Counted from the stretch's first letter, positions 47,597-62,600 are shown. The stretch: 64,000 bases of DNA from Nymphaea colorata (GCF_008831285.2 NC_045138.2:13156571-13220570); one strand, 5' to 3'. Notes: generated by a model not told the origin, from the letters alone. Numbers and translations are program-made.

Positions 47597-50500
47597 GTCG
47601 AAGGCAATGGAGATAGAGGAATCAGGCACCGGGGGGAAGATGTTTGATGATTGATGTGGGTGAAGCTCGAGCAAATTTTTGATGAACTTTAACAGAGTTT
47701 TTTTTTTTTTCTCTGTCAAAAATCTCTGTAACGGGATAAAAACAAATGCTGGCAACTTTTCTATGTCGTATGGAAGAATGACGAAAATCTGGAAAGTTAC
47801 TCACACTGACACACCTCCAGAGGTGACCTTTTTTCTAGAAAACATTATTTCAATATGGCTGAAGGGTAGCTGATGTTTTTTTATTGTCGTGAGTGGCTGA
47901 GCAGGTGAAATTCCATTCATTGGGTACACCCGAAACTTTTCCTGGCTAGTTGAACTCCCCATAATGTTCGATGCCCGGGATTTTTTTTTGCGTTACCGGT
48001 GAAAAGTCTAGGCTTCCATGGTGTACAAACAAAAGGCAATCAAACATGGGATAAAATCATCCTATACTCCTCATCGATCCCATCCTTCCAACTTTTCAAG
48101 GAGAAGATCGAACAAGTCGGACGCCAAGAGCCTCCGGCTTTTCAAAGGGCTGGCCCTTCAGCACATGCTCTCCATGTCTAATCTCTCATGCACGTGTTAG
48201 TTTCTGTTTCTAAAATAATATAACGACTGCGTTTAGATTATCTTTCTTGATAAATAGTTCTCTGGTCACTAAAAATCAAACAACATATGTACTTGAAGAG
48301 TTTTCCAGAAAACAACATTGGCCCAATTCAGAAGTAAAATAAACTCAAAACAATTAAATGGCTTATGGTTACAACGATTTGAATAAAAATAACCAGATTT
48401 GTCCTCTTTATACTTCAAAGAAATAACACTACCATATAAACGTAAAAGAAAACCATCGGTGCAGCAACCTAGATTATGATGCCAAAAGATTCTCCCATAC
48501 TGGACGAAAAAGGAGATATAGCACCAAGTGACAGGGGGAGCCTCGTCAACATGGGAATAGTCCACATGTCTGATCTCTTCTTTCAATATGCATATCACCT
48601 TCTTCATGCAAAGATTGATTACAGAGAAATCAAAATGAAGATAAGGAGAGTATTTGATCAATTAATTAAGATACTAAAACAAGATCATATTTTATGATAA
48701 TCGTAAGTTTGAGTTCTGAGCAACTAACTAATACCCAATATAGTGAGTCAAAATTCTCACCACCATTGATAATTATCTTGATAATTACCTTTTGCATAGC
48801 CCCAGAAATTGACATGTGAAAACTTAACCCCAACCCAAATTGATTGAATGTAGAATTTCTGGGAGCCATAATCTAATGAACTAACTGGCCCTGAGCTGCA
48901 TGAAAAGAGACAACGATTATTTGTTCCCGACACTTAATTGATATTTTTGAATATGTTCAAATTATTTATCGTCGAGATCAGATGGGCGATCTAGAGAGAG
49001 AATGAGAAATGCATGAAGCTGGATTATAGAAGAGAACAAGTAAAGTATCTCGAAAAGTAACTGTAGCTGCAGGGGCCATGCCCCCCGCTCAAGTTTTGAA
49101 ATTTTTAAAAATCTATCTTTTAATTTTTCCAAAAATTTTAGTTAGGCCACAATAAAACTTTCTAAAAGATAAAGGTTTTTCCCTCTTGAAAGTTTTATTT
49201 AGTGGTTGTACGACCGTTCCCTCCCCCTCTCTAGAGATGAAATCCTGGCTCCGCGCCTGTAAATTGTGTTTAAGCTATTCCCAAGCCTAGGTAATGAAGC
49301 GTGTAATTTTAACACAATACCACTCTACAGTGTTCCATGAGGCATGGAGAGAGCAGTAAAGGCATGACGGCGTGACGCCTCAGTTCCATCATTTTATGGG
49401 AGGCTCCCATTTGTACTCGTGTTTTATTGATGTCTATCCAATCTCTATAAGTTGGAGTCTTGGAAAGGTTATGATATGGAGAAAACTGGAAAGAGGAAAG
49501 GCAAAACTGTTAAGGGAGATTAGCTATTCCAACTTCAAAACTAAAAGGACATTAATTTTTTTTTTTTGAAAAAAAAAGAGCATATTCGATAATAATACTA
49601 GAAAATTAGATTTTAAAGATGCAGTGAGCAGATTCAGTTGACCAATAACACACATGAGAAATTAAAGAAGAAATCATTGTATTGTTTGCCAGGAAAAGAA
49701 AGGCATATATTTAAGGCCGAGAGGTATTGTTTCTCACGTCTCAAGAAAATCTGTTGAAGCTTGAATTTGTTCATTTTCATACTTTCAGAGAAAAGGGATC
49801 CTTTCATCGTCTCAGTGCAGATTCACATATGCATACCCTTCATTTTAACATTTATTGGAGTAGGCACCAAGCCCATTTCGCTTGATGTCAAAATGCGGAG
49901 AAACGTGCATATTTGATTACCTACACACACACGCGCAAAAGGAATGCAAATGTAAGTTTTCAGTTTTGTCTATACATAAAGAATTCAAGTATAAATATGC
50001 ACATACCCACCAATTTTTTGAAAAGAACGCTGCTTTTTTCGTGCCTGGGCCTAATCCAATATCAGGCTCAGTCCATGGCCTGCTCAACTCAACTACTTCT
50101 CTGCTGCTCGTCTTTTTGTTTCCCGCCGCGGAAAGTTCAGCATTGGTTCGCCTTGCTAATGAAAGAGTCATACCGTCCTTAGCCTAGACATGAGAGGGGT
50201 TGTACTTTACCTTTCAGAACGAAATCCCCCAATTTTGGGGGATCTGCAGAGTGTTCAATCAAAAGAATGAAATTTCTCCCTTGTTCCCTTTCCCTCGGAA
50301 CAAGAGAAACAAAAGTCGACACAGAGACAAGTCATGCAGGTGACAAGTATATGCGGATAGATGGGGAAAAATATGTGGATCAAGCACATGCCAATTTCAA
50401 TACCTCAAAATTTGTTGTCCCAATAAATTGAATTGAATTTTAGTGACTGTGGATGTTAGGGGAGCACAACAGCGGTTTTCCAGAGATGCTTCTTCCATCA

Positions 50501-53500
50501 TGTTCCCTTCCTGCTGTTATTTGCTACAGAACAACTGTCACCTTGCTCTTTCGACCAGCTGTGGTCGGGCATGCGCACGAGTTGGCATACTCTTCCTTGC
50601 GGCTTTAAGATACGGTAGAGGGTCGCCGTATTTTGTATTCCGTATTTCTAAGCAATATGATGAAAATACTTTTCATACTGTTACCAGAACGATCTACAAT
50701 GCCAAAACACAAAAATATATAATCACACAAACCCTGTTAGTAGTGGCAGAAGGAAGTCTTCTCCTTAAAATTAAACGGACTAACAGAAACGTCCAAGCTT
50801 GAGTTGCTTTGGCGTATGAATCCAAATAGCAGGTACGAACGAGTCTCCTCAAATGCAAAGGGTGGCTGTATGATTAACAGCATCATGCATTCCACGACCA
50901 TTTAAATGTGTCATGCTGGTAAGACGGATTACAATGTTTCAGCTGTTCGGCAGAGGAGGAACATCGGCAACCCAGATCATTATCTGCATCAATGATAATA
51001 GGCATGAAGGGAGAAATAACAAAACGACATCATTTTGGTAAAAAGTAAAATCCATCGGTTTCGTAACTGAACCCTATCCATATATAAGCGTGTGCCCTTA
51101 ATGTAATGGTAACAAGAGAGCATTCCCCGTGGCTGTACACCCTGAAGCCTCTCTCTCTCTCTCTCTCTCTCTTTACTTGTAGCCCAGCTGAACTTGGGAT
51201 ATCTTTCTTGTGCATGTCTTTTTGTCTCGTGTGTTCTTAATTTTGTGTCCTTTATTTGATCAACAATACGCAGGAAATCAAAGGCACGTTAATTCGTGAT
51301 CACTTACACGCATGTTATGGAGGTATAGTTTTTCTTTTTTAAAGTAATTAAACGTGTGATCTAGATGCCAATTTGTGGCATAATATTTATAAGAGAAAAT
51401 AAAATACAAGAGTGGAATTGATTCATAAGGCGGGGTGGAGTGGCCAGGTTGAAGAAATAGGAGAGACAGCAGCCGCATGAATAAATATGTGATGACCTTG
51501 TGAAGGGCAAAGCTCATAGGGAGCCCTGACAAATCATTTTACAGCCTAAATTACAGGATGGTCAGATACACAAGGAACGACTGTTTCCGTAAGCTCTGTT
51601 TGATGCACATGAGAATTTTATCCCGTTCCTACAGTTTTCTCCTGTTTTGTCAAACACGGTGGATTGTACCGTGTTTTTCATTGAATTTTTTTTTTTTTTT
51701 TAAAAAAAAAAAAAATCTCCTGCCAAAAAGTAAGATTTGTCTAGGTCTGATTTTTTCCACGATAATCTTTTCTTGAAAATTTTACCGTCCTGGACATCAA
51801 AGGTCACCTAAACTAATCGTCAAGTCAAATATATGTTAAACTCGCGGAGATCTAGTCGCATCATCGGGTGCGTCACCGCAGAGCAAATACAATGTGCAGA
51901 GCATGTTGTCAAGTATCAAACAATTTTTTTCTTTCAGGCCCCATGAATACTTGAATATGATCAGCAAATGATCATGAAACGACGCAGTTGACGAACTGAG
52001 AAAAAACCTCATTTGATGGACGATCGACTGTGAAGGTTGACCAAGTGGGTTGTGAGCTGTGATGGCGGCTACGTGTTGGTCTAAATGATCAGAGAACACG
52101 AGAGATCCAAATGATCGAGGAAATTGAGTAGGCACTCTCCCACTCGCAAGTTGAATGACCAGCGAGCGAGAGGCTCCAGCACACACACAGCTCGGAAATG
52201 TCTCATGGCAAGCTTGCCAAGTTCGCCACTTGGTCTTATTCATTTTGCTATTTCAAAAGCAAATGCACTCCTACAACCCCGTCTGATAATACCTAATTCT
52301 TTGAATCAATAGAAACGAAATTGATTGAGTTTTCTTAATGTTTTTGCATGCGACACACTAAATTGCAATAATGTTTGCATTCGACAAGCTAAATTGCAAT
52401 AATTCATGGTGGATGAACTTATTGTGACTTCCTTTATGTTATTTTGACTTTTTTTAATCATATAAGTGAAATTAAGCCAGTTTGCAAAGTTTTTATGTTT
52501 AAAAGACAAGTTATCTATATAAAGTTAACATAAACCAGTCCGAGTTGACCCATCGAGTCACGAACAGCCGAGTCAAGTCCCAAGACACTGAGTTTTCAAA
52601 CATTGATTCAGACTACATAATGGCCCAATCGTTCGGGGAAGTATTAAGCAATGACCCCGGTGAGTTACGCTTTCAACTTCAATGATGGAGGGACTGGTCT
52701 TAGTCGATGGAACTTTTAAATTGATTTTTTTTCTTGATCTTTATATGGGTTAATGTCGGACATAATTATTTTGTATTCATATACATACGTGGAAATGAAT
52801 GATTATAAAATTTAGAAGATTTGAATTCGAAATTATTGGTAATGAATTAGATTTCCAATCCAATTATATTCTGAACATCTTGAAAAATATTTTTAAGATA
52901 TGAATCATGTTAATTAGGTGCACTATGAATTTGACTTTGGGTTGAAATTAGTATTTCACTATTAAGCACACTCTGATGCACATTGCACGCGAATATTTGG
53001 ATTGTTTTGGGAATGAGTTCAAATAGATTCAAGACATGTAAATATGTAATATTGCTTACAGGCATCATTAAAATATAAATTCACTCTTTCTTATCCAAAC
53101 TTAAATTTAACATGAACTATAAAATTTGGTCCAAATTGGTACACGAGAAAAGAATGATCGCCCAACATAAATGTGGTCTGACGAAGGTCGGTTTGATTTT
53201 AATGGAATGCAAAGAGAAAGACAGGGAGTTACCTTTTGCAACTCAATTCAAACAGAGAATGTGCATCAGGTTTACGCAACTTCGACCGGCCACTCAAACT
53301 AGTGCCGATCTAAAAAAAAGGGAAAACTGACGATTATTCCAGAATCCACGTTCAGAATGACAAAGAAGCTATCAACGACTTCCACAAAGGTTTTCCACAA
53401 TGGTAAGGGATAACGAAGCACAAAGCTAACTCAAAACATGGAACACAGAATAAGAATTATAGTGGATGCGTGAGCAAGACAAAGGCAAAGCGCACGAAAT

Positions 53501-53704
53501 TCGAAAAGATCCTCCCGTCTGCAATAAGAACGAAAATCACTAACAAGGCAAAAGGGACTCCTCACGCATTGGTGTAAAAGCCCAAATTGGAATACTGCAT
53601 TAGCATCACCATTATGATCATGATCCCTCGATCTCCCTCTCTCTCTCTCACTCTCTCCCCCCCCCCCCCCGAGGATGGTGGCGCACGTCCTTTTCTCCCT
53701 TACC
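47597..53704. other. Six-kilobase intergenic stretch
   Basis: No gene recognised. It holds short homopolymer and CT tracts (51150-51175; a T-run/A-run palindrome at about 51686-51716; CT then poly-C at about 53636-53672). A segment at about 49070-49260 (GGGGCCATGCCCCC, CTGGCTCCGCGCCTG) resembles transposon-derived sequence common in plant introns, without an identifiable terminus. Confidence 0.45.
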
Positions 53705-56085
53705 TCAGCAACTGGTTAAACCCTCGTCCGCGACGGAAGGAGAGATGGAGTTGCGAGAATCATCCCACTCCTCGCCCAGCGGTGACTGCTCGACGCGTAT
53801 GTCCTCAATCATCTTGACGACTTCGGCCATGGTGGGTCGAGCCTCCGGTTGCGACACCACGCAGGCCAAGGCGATCTGAAGCATGGCCACCAGCTCTTCC
53901 TCGATGTTCTTGTACCTTAGCAGTTCGGCATCGAACACCTCAGCCGTCCACTCCTCCCGGACGATGGACTGCACCCACTTGGGGAGGTCCACGACCGCCA
54001 TCCCACCACCCTCCTGCTGCGGAGGAGGGGTCTTCTGGGCAGGGGCTCTTCCCGTCAGCAGCTCCAGCAGCAGCACCCCAAACGCGTACACGTCCGACTT
54101 CTGGGACAGCCTCTTGCTCTCGCTCTGCTCCGGCGCCTTGTACCCCCCAAGCCTGGCCGTCGCTTGAACGGGGTTCAGAAGCAGTGCCAACCCGAAATCC
54201 GACACGCAGGCGATCCCGTTCTTATCCAACAGGATGTTGGAAGACTTGACGTTGCCGTGGGGGATCCCCGCCGCCCCATACTCCTCATGGATGCGACCCA
54301 ACCCACGAGCCGCTCCCAGCGCCAGGCTGATCCTCGTCGTCCAGTCCAACGGGGTTCTTCCTGGACCACGATTCCCTGTTTTCCCACATACAATCATGCA
54401 CATCAAAACAGGCATCTTCCAAGGGATGGACGTCAATCAAACAACAGTCCACTGAAAACAAAAACCACCCCAAGAGACGGAGACGACCCAATTACCTAAA
54501 TAGTAGAAAATTAGAGCAAATTCAGCGGTAGAGGCGGCGATCTAGGAAAAAATTAAACCAGTTTCCTACAGATTGTGATGTGCAATTATCAGAGGCGGGA
54601 GAAACTTGAAAACATCCAAGCACGAGAAGGGGTGTAGTTAGAAGAGATGAGAAAGAAAGAGGGAAGGTCGTGGGGATTTCTCTTCATGGCAGTCTAGATA
54701 CGCAAGATTTAATACCATCAACAGCAAAAGAATAACGAACCAAAGGAAAGGGTGAGGCGTGCCATACCGTGCAAAAGAGAATAGAGAGTCCCATTGGGGA
54801 GGTAGTCGTAGATGAGAAGCTTCTCTTCTTTGGCGTAGTAGTAGGCCTTCAAGCGGACAATATTGGGATGGCGCATTCTCCCTATCATATCCATGTACTG
54901 CTCGAACTCCTTTCGGCCGGACGGTTGTGCCTCTTTGAGCCTCTTCACCGCCACCACTGAGCCATCCTCCAGAATGGCCTTGTACACGGTCCCAAGGCTC
55001 CCCTTCCCCAGCATCTCCGCCGACGCCCGCAGCAGGTCCTCTAGTTCGAAACGCTTCCTCCTCTCGAAGAACACCAGCTTGCTCCTCTCCGACTCTGCAA
55101 CCTCCGAGGGGGACCGATCGTAGCCCTCACCGTTGAACGACTCTACACTCCTGAGGCCCTTCTCTGCCTTGATCTTCCTATTTTCTCTCTTGGAGTGGTA
55201 CCTCCCGCAGTAGTAGGCCAAAAGCAGCACAACCAGCAAGAGCAATACGACCGCATCCCCCACCACGATGCCAACAATGGTTCCCGTGCTCAATCCGCCC
55301 CTGGACTTGGGCTTGGCCCCCGAGCCGGGCACTGAACTAGGATTCGAAGGCACGACGCTCTGCTGCGACGTCGTCGGCGAAGGCGCCGTGTTACTGAAAG
55401 AACAGTGCGGAAAGGGAGGGGCGCGCCCGCACAAGCCTGCGTTGCCGGAGAAGGAAGCCAACCCGAACCTGATTTCCAACGCCTCCGGTAGCTCCCCGTA
55501 GAACTCATTGTTGGAGAGGTTGAGCTCCTTGAGGTGGACCAATGTGGTGGAGAGGTCAGGGATGGGACCTCCTAGGACGTTGTTCTGCAACCTGAGCGTG
55601 ATTAAGCGCGTGAGATTCAGCAACCCGCTCGGTATCCCGCCGCGAAGATTGTTGTTTGCGAGGTCAATCCGTAGTAAACGGGTTAGCAACGACACGTCGC
55701 CGGGGATCTCGCCGGAGAATTCGTTGCTTGAGAGGTATACGAGCTTGAGGTTGGCACACGCAAGGAGAGGGGCGAGGGAACCGTTCAGACGATTATTGTG
55801 TAGGTCGAGGTGGCGGAGTTGGTCCAGGGAACGAAGCGAGTCGACGGGGCCTCGGAGGTCGAGGGAAGGGAGGGACAGTGTCGTAACCCTCCCACCCCTG
55901 CATCCAACTCCCTCCCACCCGCCCGAGCAGGCATTCCCGCCGGTCCAGTTGAGCCTGAGGCTGCCGTGGGCGTCCGTCTGCCGCATGAAATCGAGAAGGC
56001 TGTCGGTGTCATTGTTCGCGGAGGAGACAATGGCCAGGAGAAGGAGAAACAAAAGCACGAGCGACAAGGGAGGAGGAGGTGCCAT
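53705..56085 (-). CDS. PXC1: LRR receptor-like kinase, PXC1-like
   Basis: Two exons, 54768-56085 and 53705-54375, with a GT-AG intron splitting a Gly codon after SLLH; 662 aa deduced. I chose ATG 56085 (MAPPPPLSLVLLFLLLLA) because a signal peptide follows at once. An upstream in-frame ATG at 56193 would add 36 residues ahead of it. Order: signal peptide 1-23, LRR cap and about five LRRs (55-210), Ser/Pro linker, membrane span about 267-294, kinase from about 350. ATP loop is GKGSLG (360-365), Lys is 381, HGN replaces HRD (479-481), SDFG is 498-501. Sequence and intron position match Arabidopsis PXC1 (At2g36570, LRR-III, linked to vascular secondary wall formation). Loss of the catalytic Asp suggests a non-RD, weak or pseudo-kinase, typical of LRR-III. 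Confidence 0.95.
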
Positions 56086-59000
56086 CAGTGTTCTGCCGGA
56101 GAAGGGCTTGGCTTCTTTTTCGTCAGAAATAGAAGAGATGAGGGAGGTGCCATGATGAGGGAGCATGCTGCTTCGAATCATTTTGCTCACCACACACTCT
56201 CTCTCTCCCTCTCTCTAAGACGCCTGGAACAATAATGTCTGGCTTCATTACTCCGTGTTTGTAGAGATGCTGCCTCTTCGCCGGCGTCTGCCGTCTCTCT
56301 TTATCTTTTTTTAAAGCTGTGGAGTGAGAAGGAAAGAACAGCGTCGTCCATCCATCAATGGTTGGTTGTCTGTTTCTCTTCGTTATCGCTTTCTCTGTAA
56401 AGCAAAAAAGCAGAGGGGAGAAGAAGCGGCTCGCTGCAATGATGAAGTGTCCAATTAAAGCCCGAAAGGTTTGGTGTAGTTTGCGGACGCCGGGCAACGC
56501 TGTCCGACATTCATGCTATAGGCCATAGTGATAGGGAAGGGAGGAAAAGAGCAGGTGCAGCACGTTTACCCATGAGTACGACAGTTTGAAGCTTTGAAAA
56601 ATGCCAACCATAAAGGGCGGGAGGCGTGGTATACGAAGGGGGGACTCGACTCGAGAGTGGGGTATGACTGTCAGGCTCCCCTTCTTGTTTTGTATTTCAA
56701 ATTCCAGACTTCCCATCAATCCCGGTTTAAAATGCAATTTAATGCGTTTCAAGTGCGACGGAGAACTCTGCAAGAAATCCGCAAATCGTAAAATATTCTT
56801 AAAATGATGTCCGTTTCAAATGCAAGAGGGAGAGCACATGGCCCTCTACCTAAATGCGGCAAGTTGCAGGCGCGGGAGCCTTTTTTTCCCCCCTTTTTAC
56901 GAGTTGTTGGCCTCAATCAACTGAAGCTTGATAGAGCGTGATGGATTGGTGGTCTTTACGGCACACTCGATTTACAGCACATTCCAAAGTCGGGCGAGCA
57001 AAATACATGGAGGAGTATAAAAACAAACAAAGGTGGCCGTTCCGCGAATGCCGGCCGTCTAATGATAAACAGCACCTTTTCCTAGACTGTTTTCGTAAAA
57101 AATGCTCACTATCTATACAGGAACTGAGCAGCTTTGGCCTGAGATTGAGAGGTTGTTTGATTAGTCGTCTCCTAGATGTTACTGCTAAGCAGCGTTTAGA
57201 TTACTAAACTTAGTTTAAAATCCAAACCAAAGAAAAAACTGCACTGACCCATTCGCTGACTTTAACTTGCAATTTACGATACCAATCCAAGGATACGTGA
57301 CTCCCTTTAACAAAAGGCAACACCTTTCCTGGATTCTCAATCGAGTGCAGCATGTCACGCGGGAGGACGATGAGGTCCCTCCCACCCTCGCCCCGTCGGG
57401 GACTCTGAGTGCATTTGTACTGCTCTGCTCTCGACCGACGAGCAAGAACCTTCCCTCTCACTCACATTGAAACAAAGTAAATAAGAACAAAACAAACAAG
57501 AAAAGGAAAGATATTCCCGCGTCTCCACAAAAAGGAGGGAAGCGAGGGGGAATCTCGTGCGGCGGTGCCTCCTTCTCTCCGCAAGATACAAAAGAGAGAT
57601 AACAGGATCCTCGGAGCGAAAGCCACGAAACCGGAGAGAGGTCTTGAGTCATGGCAGACTGATCGCTTCAAAGCAGCTAGCTCAGGCAGAGTCGCACAGC
57701 TTTTTTATTATCAGGCCCTATTGCTCTCGGCCGGCGTCTATGCGGAATCAGACGTGCAGGAAGACAGGGCTTACAACCATTTTATTAAAAGATATGCTAA
57801 ACATTAGTATGCATCACTCAGAGATTGCACAAAAAAGAGAAAAATTACATAGAGGTTAGCATAACAATGGTATCAAATCTAGTTGATTGGTAGAATGCCA
57901 AGCCTGTCACTAACAGCATTGATATTGACACAGTAAGGTTGCAAAACACCTCTACCTTCAAGAGCTCTTTGAAGTCATCACAGCTAAGTCCTGTTGTTAG
58001 AAACAATGGAGTTCTTTGTGTCATTTTTGTCAACCAAAGGTTGCAAAATATCTTCAAGAAGATAAGTTTCATTTTTGTCCTTTGCTGCAGGAAAAGATTT
58101 CACACACAGCTTGCTTTCAGCACTGTTTACCAACCGAATGCCGAAGGCGACTACTTACTCTCTCTGCCCCTTCTTCTTACTGGATGGTGGATACCAACTG
58201 GAGGCAGACATCAGCTTGAAGGGTAGGCGTCTATTAGGTGGTGCTTTCAGAAAAAAATCAACAATTTAAGCGCCCTTGGTCAAAGGATAGGTGCGCCTGC
58301 CTTTCAAGTCAATTGGCGGCAAGCTCCCCCCATGCACTCTAGGCTGGTTATGGAACGGACATGACGCCGCGTTAGGGCTAAGATGGATCTGCTGTGTAAA
58401 GATGATCCGAGTTAGCAAGATCCGTAAAGAGAGAGCGGAGAGACCAACCCATCCCTCCTTTTCTTTTCAGTCCGTTTCTCGTCCGACACAGAAGCATCAG
58501 CCATTTAATAAATTAAGCACAATTCGAGAATCTAGAGCAGCGGCTTCCTATGTTTGGTTAGATTAAGTCTTTCCAAGCAAATGAGCGAGTTCCAAAGCAC
58601 CTTTAGAATCATGATGTTTTTAAGCTATTTGACTATGTAAATGGTCGATGTTTATTTATGGAGAAGAATCAGTCCTGAAATGTTTTTCTCTTATTTCCTG
58701 GAATTGCAAACATTAGTCATTTCTCATGGACATCAGCTATTTCAGACCTCAAGAGTTGAATTTTCTTCTAATCACAATAACTTTGCAAAAAGTTAGGCCT
58801 ACCTAATGAACCATCTCTGGACCTACGCGCAGCAATCTGTTCTCATCAGCAAAAAAGGTTAATATGCTCCACCAAAGTGATCGATAGAAGCACACTAGCC
58901 TTGCCAGAGAGAGTTCTCACTCGGAACTACAATTTTTTTAACACGCACACATCAAGGAAGGCGAACAAAGAGTATATTTACCACCTGAAACTGAATACCG

Positions 59001-59605
59001 TTCCATTTAAGTTTTTATTAGCAAAATGATTTAAGAGAGATTTGGAGCAACTTCTCGAGCAGAATGCCACCAATTACAAGCTTTTTACATCGTTGACAGA
59101 AAACTGCCCACTTTAAGGGCCACACCATCCGTACTCCTTGAGCAAGTCACCGGCGTCTGACTCGAGCTGTTAACCGTACAGCAAGGTAAATGCCTTCGAT
59201 GGACATGTGTTAGGTACATACAAAGAATGGGCGTTCGGCTATGTACAAATTACAGGTATTGCAGAGGAGACAACTTCAAGATGGATCAAGGTTGCCGCCG
59301 CTCCTAAAACAATAACCAACTTTTGTTTATATATATATGGATCAAGGAGTGGGGATGAACCCATCGTCCGATGCATGTGTCCGATCTTATCTCGTCCAAG
59401 CTACCCTCGTTCTGGGTGCTGACAAGGGCAGCAGCAACCAATACCAAGATAATCTCGTCTATCATAACCTGATGGATGACATGGACACGAGTCTCCAGTT
59501 ACAGATTTTCCTGAACCATCTTCGATTCCATTTCCATCCATGCGGACTTCCACAGGTTCTGCCACAAACGGTACTGAAAAAGGCATCTTCACAGCAACAA
59601 CTGAT
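56086..59605. other. Spacer between PXC1-like and myotubularin genes
   Basis: Includes the 5' UTR and promoter side of the receptor kinase (a CT tract at about 56198-56216) and the 3' UTR of the myotubularin gene next to 59606. Open frames at 56938-57207 and 57939-58269 (plus) show no domain I know. Confidence 0.45.
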
Positions 59606-62600
59606 TTACGACTCTGCATCAAAATAGCGATCATAAATTGAGAGCTGGTCAAGTGCATCAAAATTTGCCTTTAAACCAACGAACTGGCTTCCCAGCTGTG
59701 CACAGCCAGCATCTGGCCATCTGCAACCTTCAGGAGTCCTGAATGGGCATAAATTTTCACATGCCTGCTTGAAAAAATCGATAGCTGAATCCTTGTCATC
59801 CATAATTGACCCAGCGACAGAGAGATCAATAGAAGTCTCGGTCAGCTTCTCGCTACCATCTGATTCTTTTGGGGATGAGCGGATGGCTCTTTGCCTTACT
59901 TCCCGCTCAAGGCTTGCCATGCTCAATGTACAGTCACCATTGCTTGAGAACTGCACCTTGCATCCAAGAGATTGCATTGCCCGCTTTATGGCAAGATTCT
60001 CCCTGCAGATCTGCGCTGTATAATTCATTGCTGAGCTCCTGAGCTGTTTTTCCTTCATCAATTCTGTTGTCAGTGCTTCCATGTTCAGTGTGACACCTTT
60101 TGCCTTCTCTTCCGCCTGTTCTTTGGCCTGCACAATCCAAAAGACATGATTATAACACATTCTCAACGCAAAGAACTGCCCGACTTTTTTCTACTGATTT
60201 TACACCTCCAATATGTAAGGAAATTATGATTGATACCAAAACCAACAGACTGAGCACTATAGCAGTACAAGTCATGCTCTTGAAATGCCTAATTCTTGCA
60301 CTGAGACAGTGTGGAACCGAATAAACAGTCCCATGCAAGAAGATCTGCCAGTCCTACACAAAGCTTGATCCAGTTCAACGGGAGAAACTTTCTTTAGAAC
60401 AAGCCAATATAAAATGGCTCAAACTTCAACACCCATGTTCTGTTAAATTTTCATTCAAATAGGACCTCGTGTTTGTCGCCCTACTCAAGTAAGTTTGAGG
60501 AAAACGTGATTGAATCTCATAAACAGCCTACTAAGGAAATGTCTTGTGAAGGTCTAGCTGTCAAATGAAACCAATAAAGACGGGATTAAGAAGAAACTCA
60601 AGCTTCCAGGCAACTCGGAACAACATGAAGGATACCTTTTGAATTTGTGTAAATCTCTGTGCCATGTTGCGGTAATGAGCGTCAATTTCCCCAGCCTGTG
60701 ATTCTTGTGGACATGCCCAACGCAAATGAAACTGTGGCCAAAGAGTAGGAGCTAATGCTGCTGCAGGGGGCAATAGCGGGCCGTCATTCCCCATTCTATC
60801 ATAGAAGAGATTATAATGTGCATGAAAGCATCCTTCGGACATGCGTAAATCTTTTAAATAAACCCACATGCATCCACTGGCATCAACAACTCCAGATTGT
60901 TGTCGTTCCTTCTCACTGTCACATACCACAATAAAATCAGACTTTGGATTACGCAATAAATTATGAATCGTCCATTTTAGGTACAATAATATTTCACATA
61001 AAGGGAATATCTCGCCAAACTAACATCATCCACCCATATAGCGCTTGTACCACACCCCCATTCCTAATAGAAACAGTCTCCTACTAATAAATATTCTTAG
61101 AGAAGGTCAAATCTAAAATATGTTGGAATAAAATAAAAAACATTGTTCCTCTAAGAATGCTTTCCCAGAATTGGAAGCTGAACAGGAAACAGGAAAAATT
61201 TGAAAACATTTGAGTGTGTGTGACAAAAATATGGCTTCATAAACGATGATGAAGTCTGTCAAGACAAAAGAACACAAAATCATACATTGGCAAACAAACA
61301 TGGAAACATACACTGCAACTCTTTCAAAAAACTGCAACTCTTTAGTGTACTGATCCTTTTGCTAAAAAGTTAAAAATATACTTTGGAATGTTTGTCCACC
61401 AATATATCATTGTATATTTATTTCTATTATTGCAACAATGTCATGCACCGACTTATTTGACTTCCATAGATACTGAACAGTCTATAATAAAAACACAGAA
61501 TCATAGATGACATGTTGATAAAGCTCCACTGAAGATCCATGTGTCTTCTAAATTACAAGCGTCCTTTAAATTACAAACACATTTTAAATATTGTGCCCCA
61601 ATAATGTGTTGAATCCATGCAGGCTGACCATAAAAAAGAGAACATGTGTGGCCCTTAAGAACCATACTCTATTAAAAACATACAAACAGAAACAACTAAC
61701 TACTGCACCAATGCAAAAAATGTAATAAGGAGAAAACATGAAGCTTCTGAAAAAGTTTATTTACTGAAAGAAAATCACCTGTTGCACAAAAAGTTTCCAA
61801 AACGACAGGAAAGCATGCAATCGAGGAAATCAACTAGGAAAACCTGATCCACATAGTACACAAAAAACAGTAAGTTAATCCTGGAAAATGAAAAAAGGAA
61901 AGATATGCAGTGAAAGTTAGGAAAGCAACACAATTAAGGTTAATAGATCAACCAAACTACTTACCAATGAGAATTCAAAAGCACAAGGGTACATTCGAAG
62001 CAACTGGGATATACAATCAATCCACTGCAAGATCATACAGATTCATCAAAGAAATAAAAAGTACCCACTTACAAATAAGCTCAAATTGTATAAACATCCC
62101 CATTCACCATGGAAGGAAAGAAAGGCGGGAGCAAGAACAAATCTACTCGCTACATCCATAGTCTTTTGCCACACGAATGCTCCACATACTCTTCTGCACC
62201 CATTTCCGTGTGCAGTTCTTATTCAAGAATTTCACAAAGCAGCCACATCTTACATCCCAGTTGACAAATATCAACACTAATTTGAAGGTGTCAAGTAACA
62301 GGGCCATTATCATTGAGTGAACTCTTGTAACTTAGTTATTATCTCTATAAGTATATTGGCCATATGTAGGAAAAGTCTTGTATTTTTCAGCTTAAGTTTT
62401 TCTGATCACACTTGTACTGTCCGGCTATATCTATGCCACACAGCCTGCTTACAGATGAAGTGACTAGAATCAAATCAAGTGTACAATAAGTGACCAAAAC
62501 AATACGTAAATGCAGGGCCTGCCACATCACAGGGAGGTCAGTAACACCACTGAATAATAGCATGTCTCATAATTCATAAACCATGAAAGTTCCTTCAGCT

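Noticed and set aside
56085-56193. Upstream ATG at 56193 for the receptor kinase
   Set aside because: It would put 36 hydrophilic residues before the signal peptide; the ATG at 56085 fits secretion and PXC1 length.
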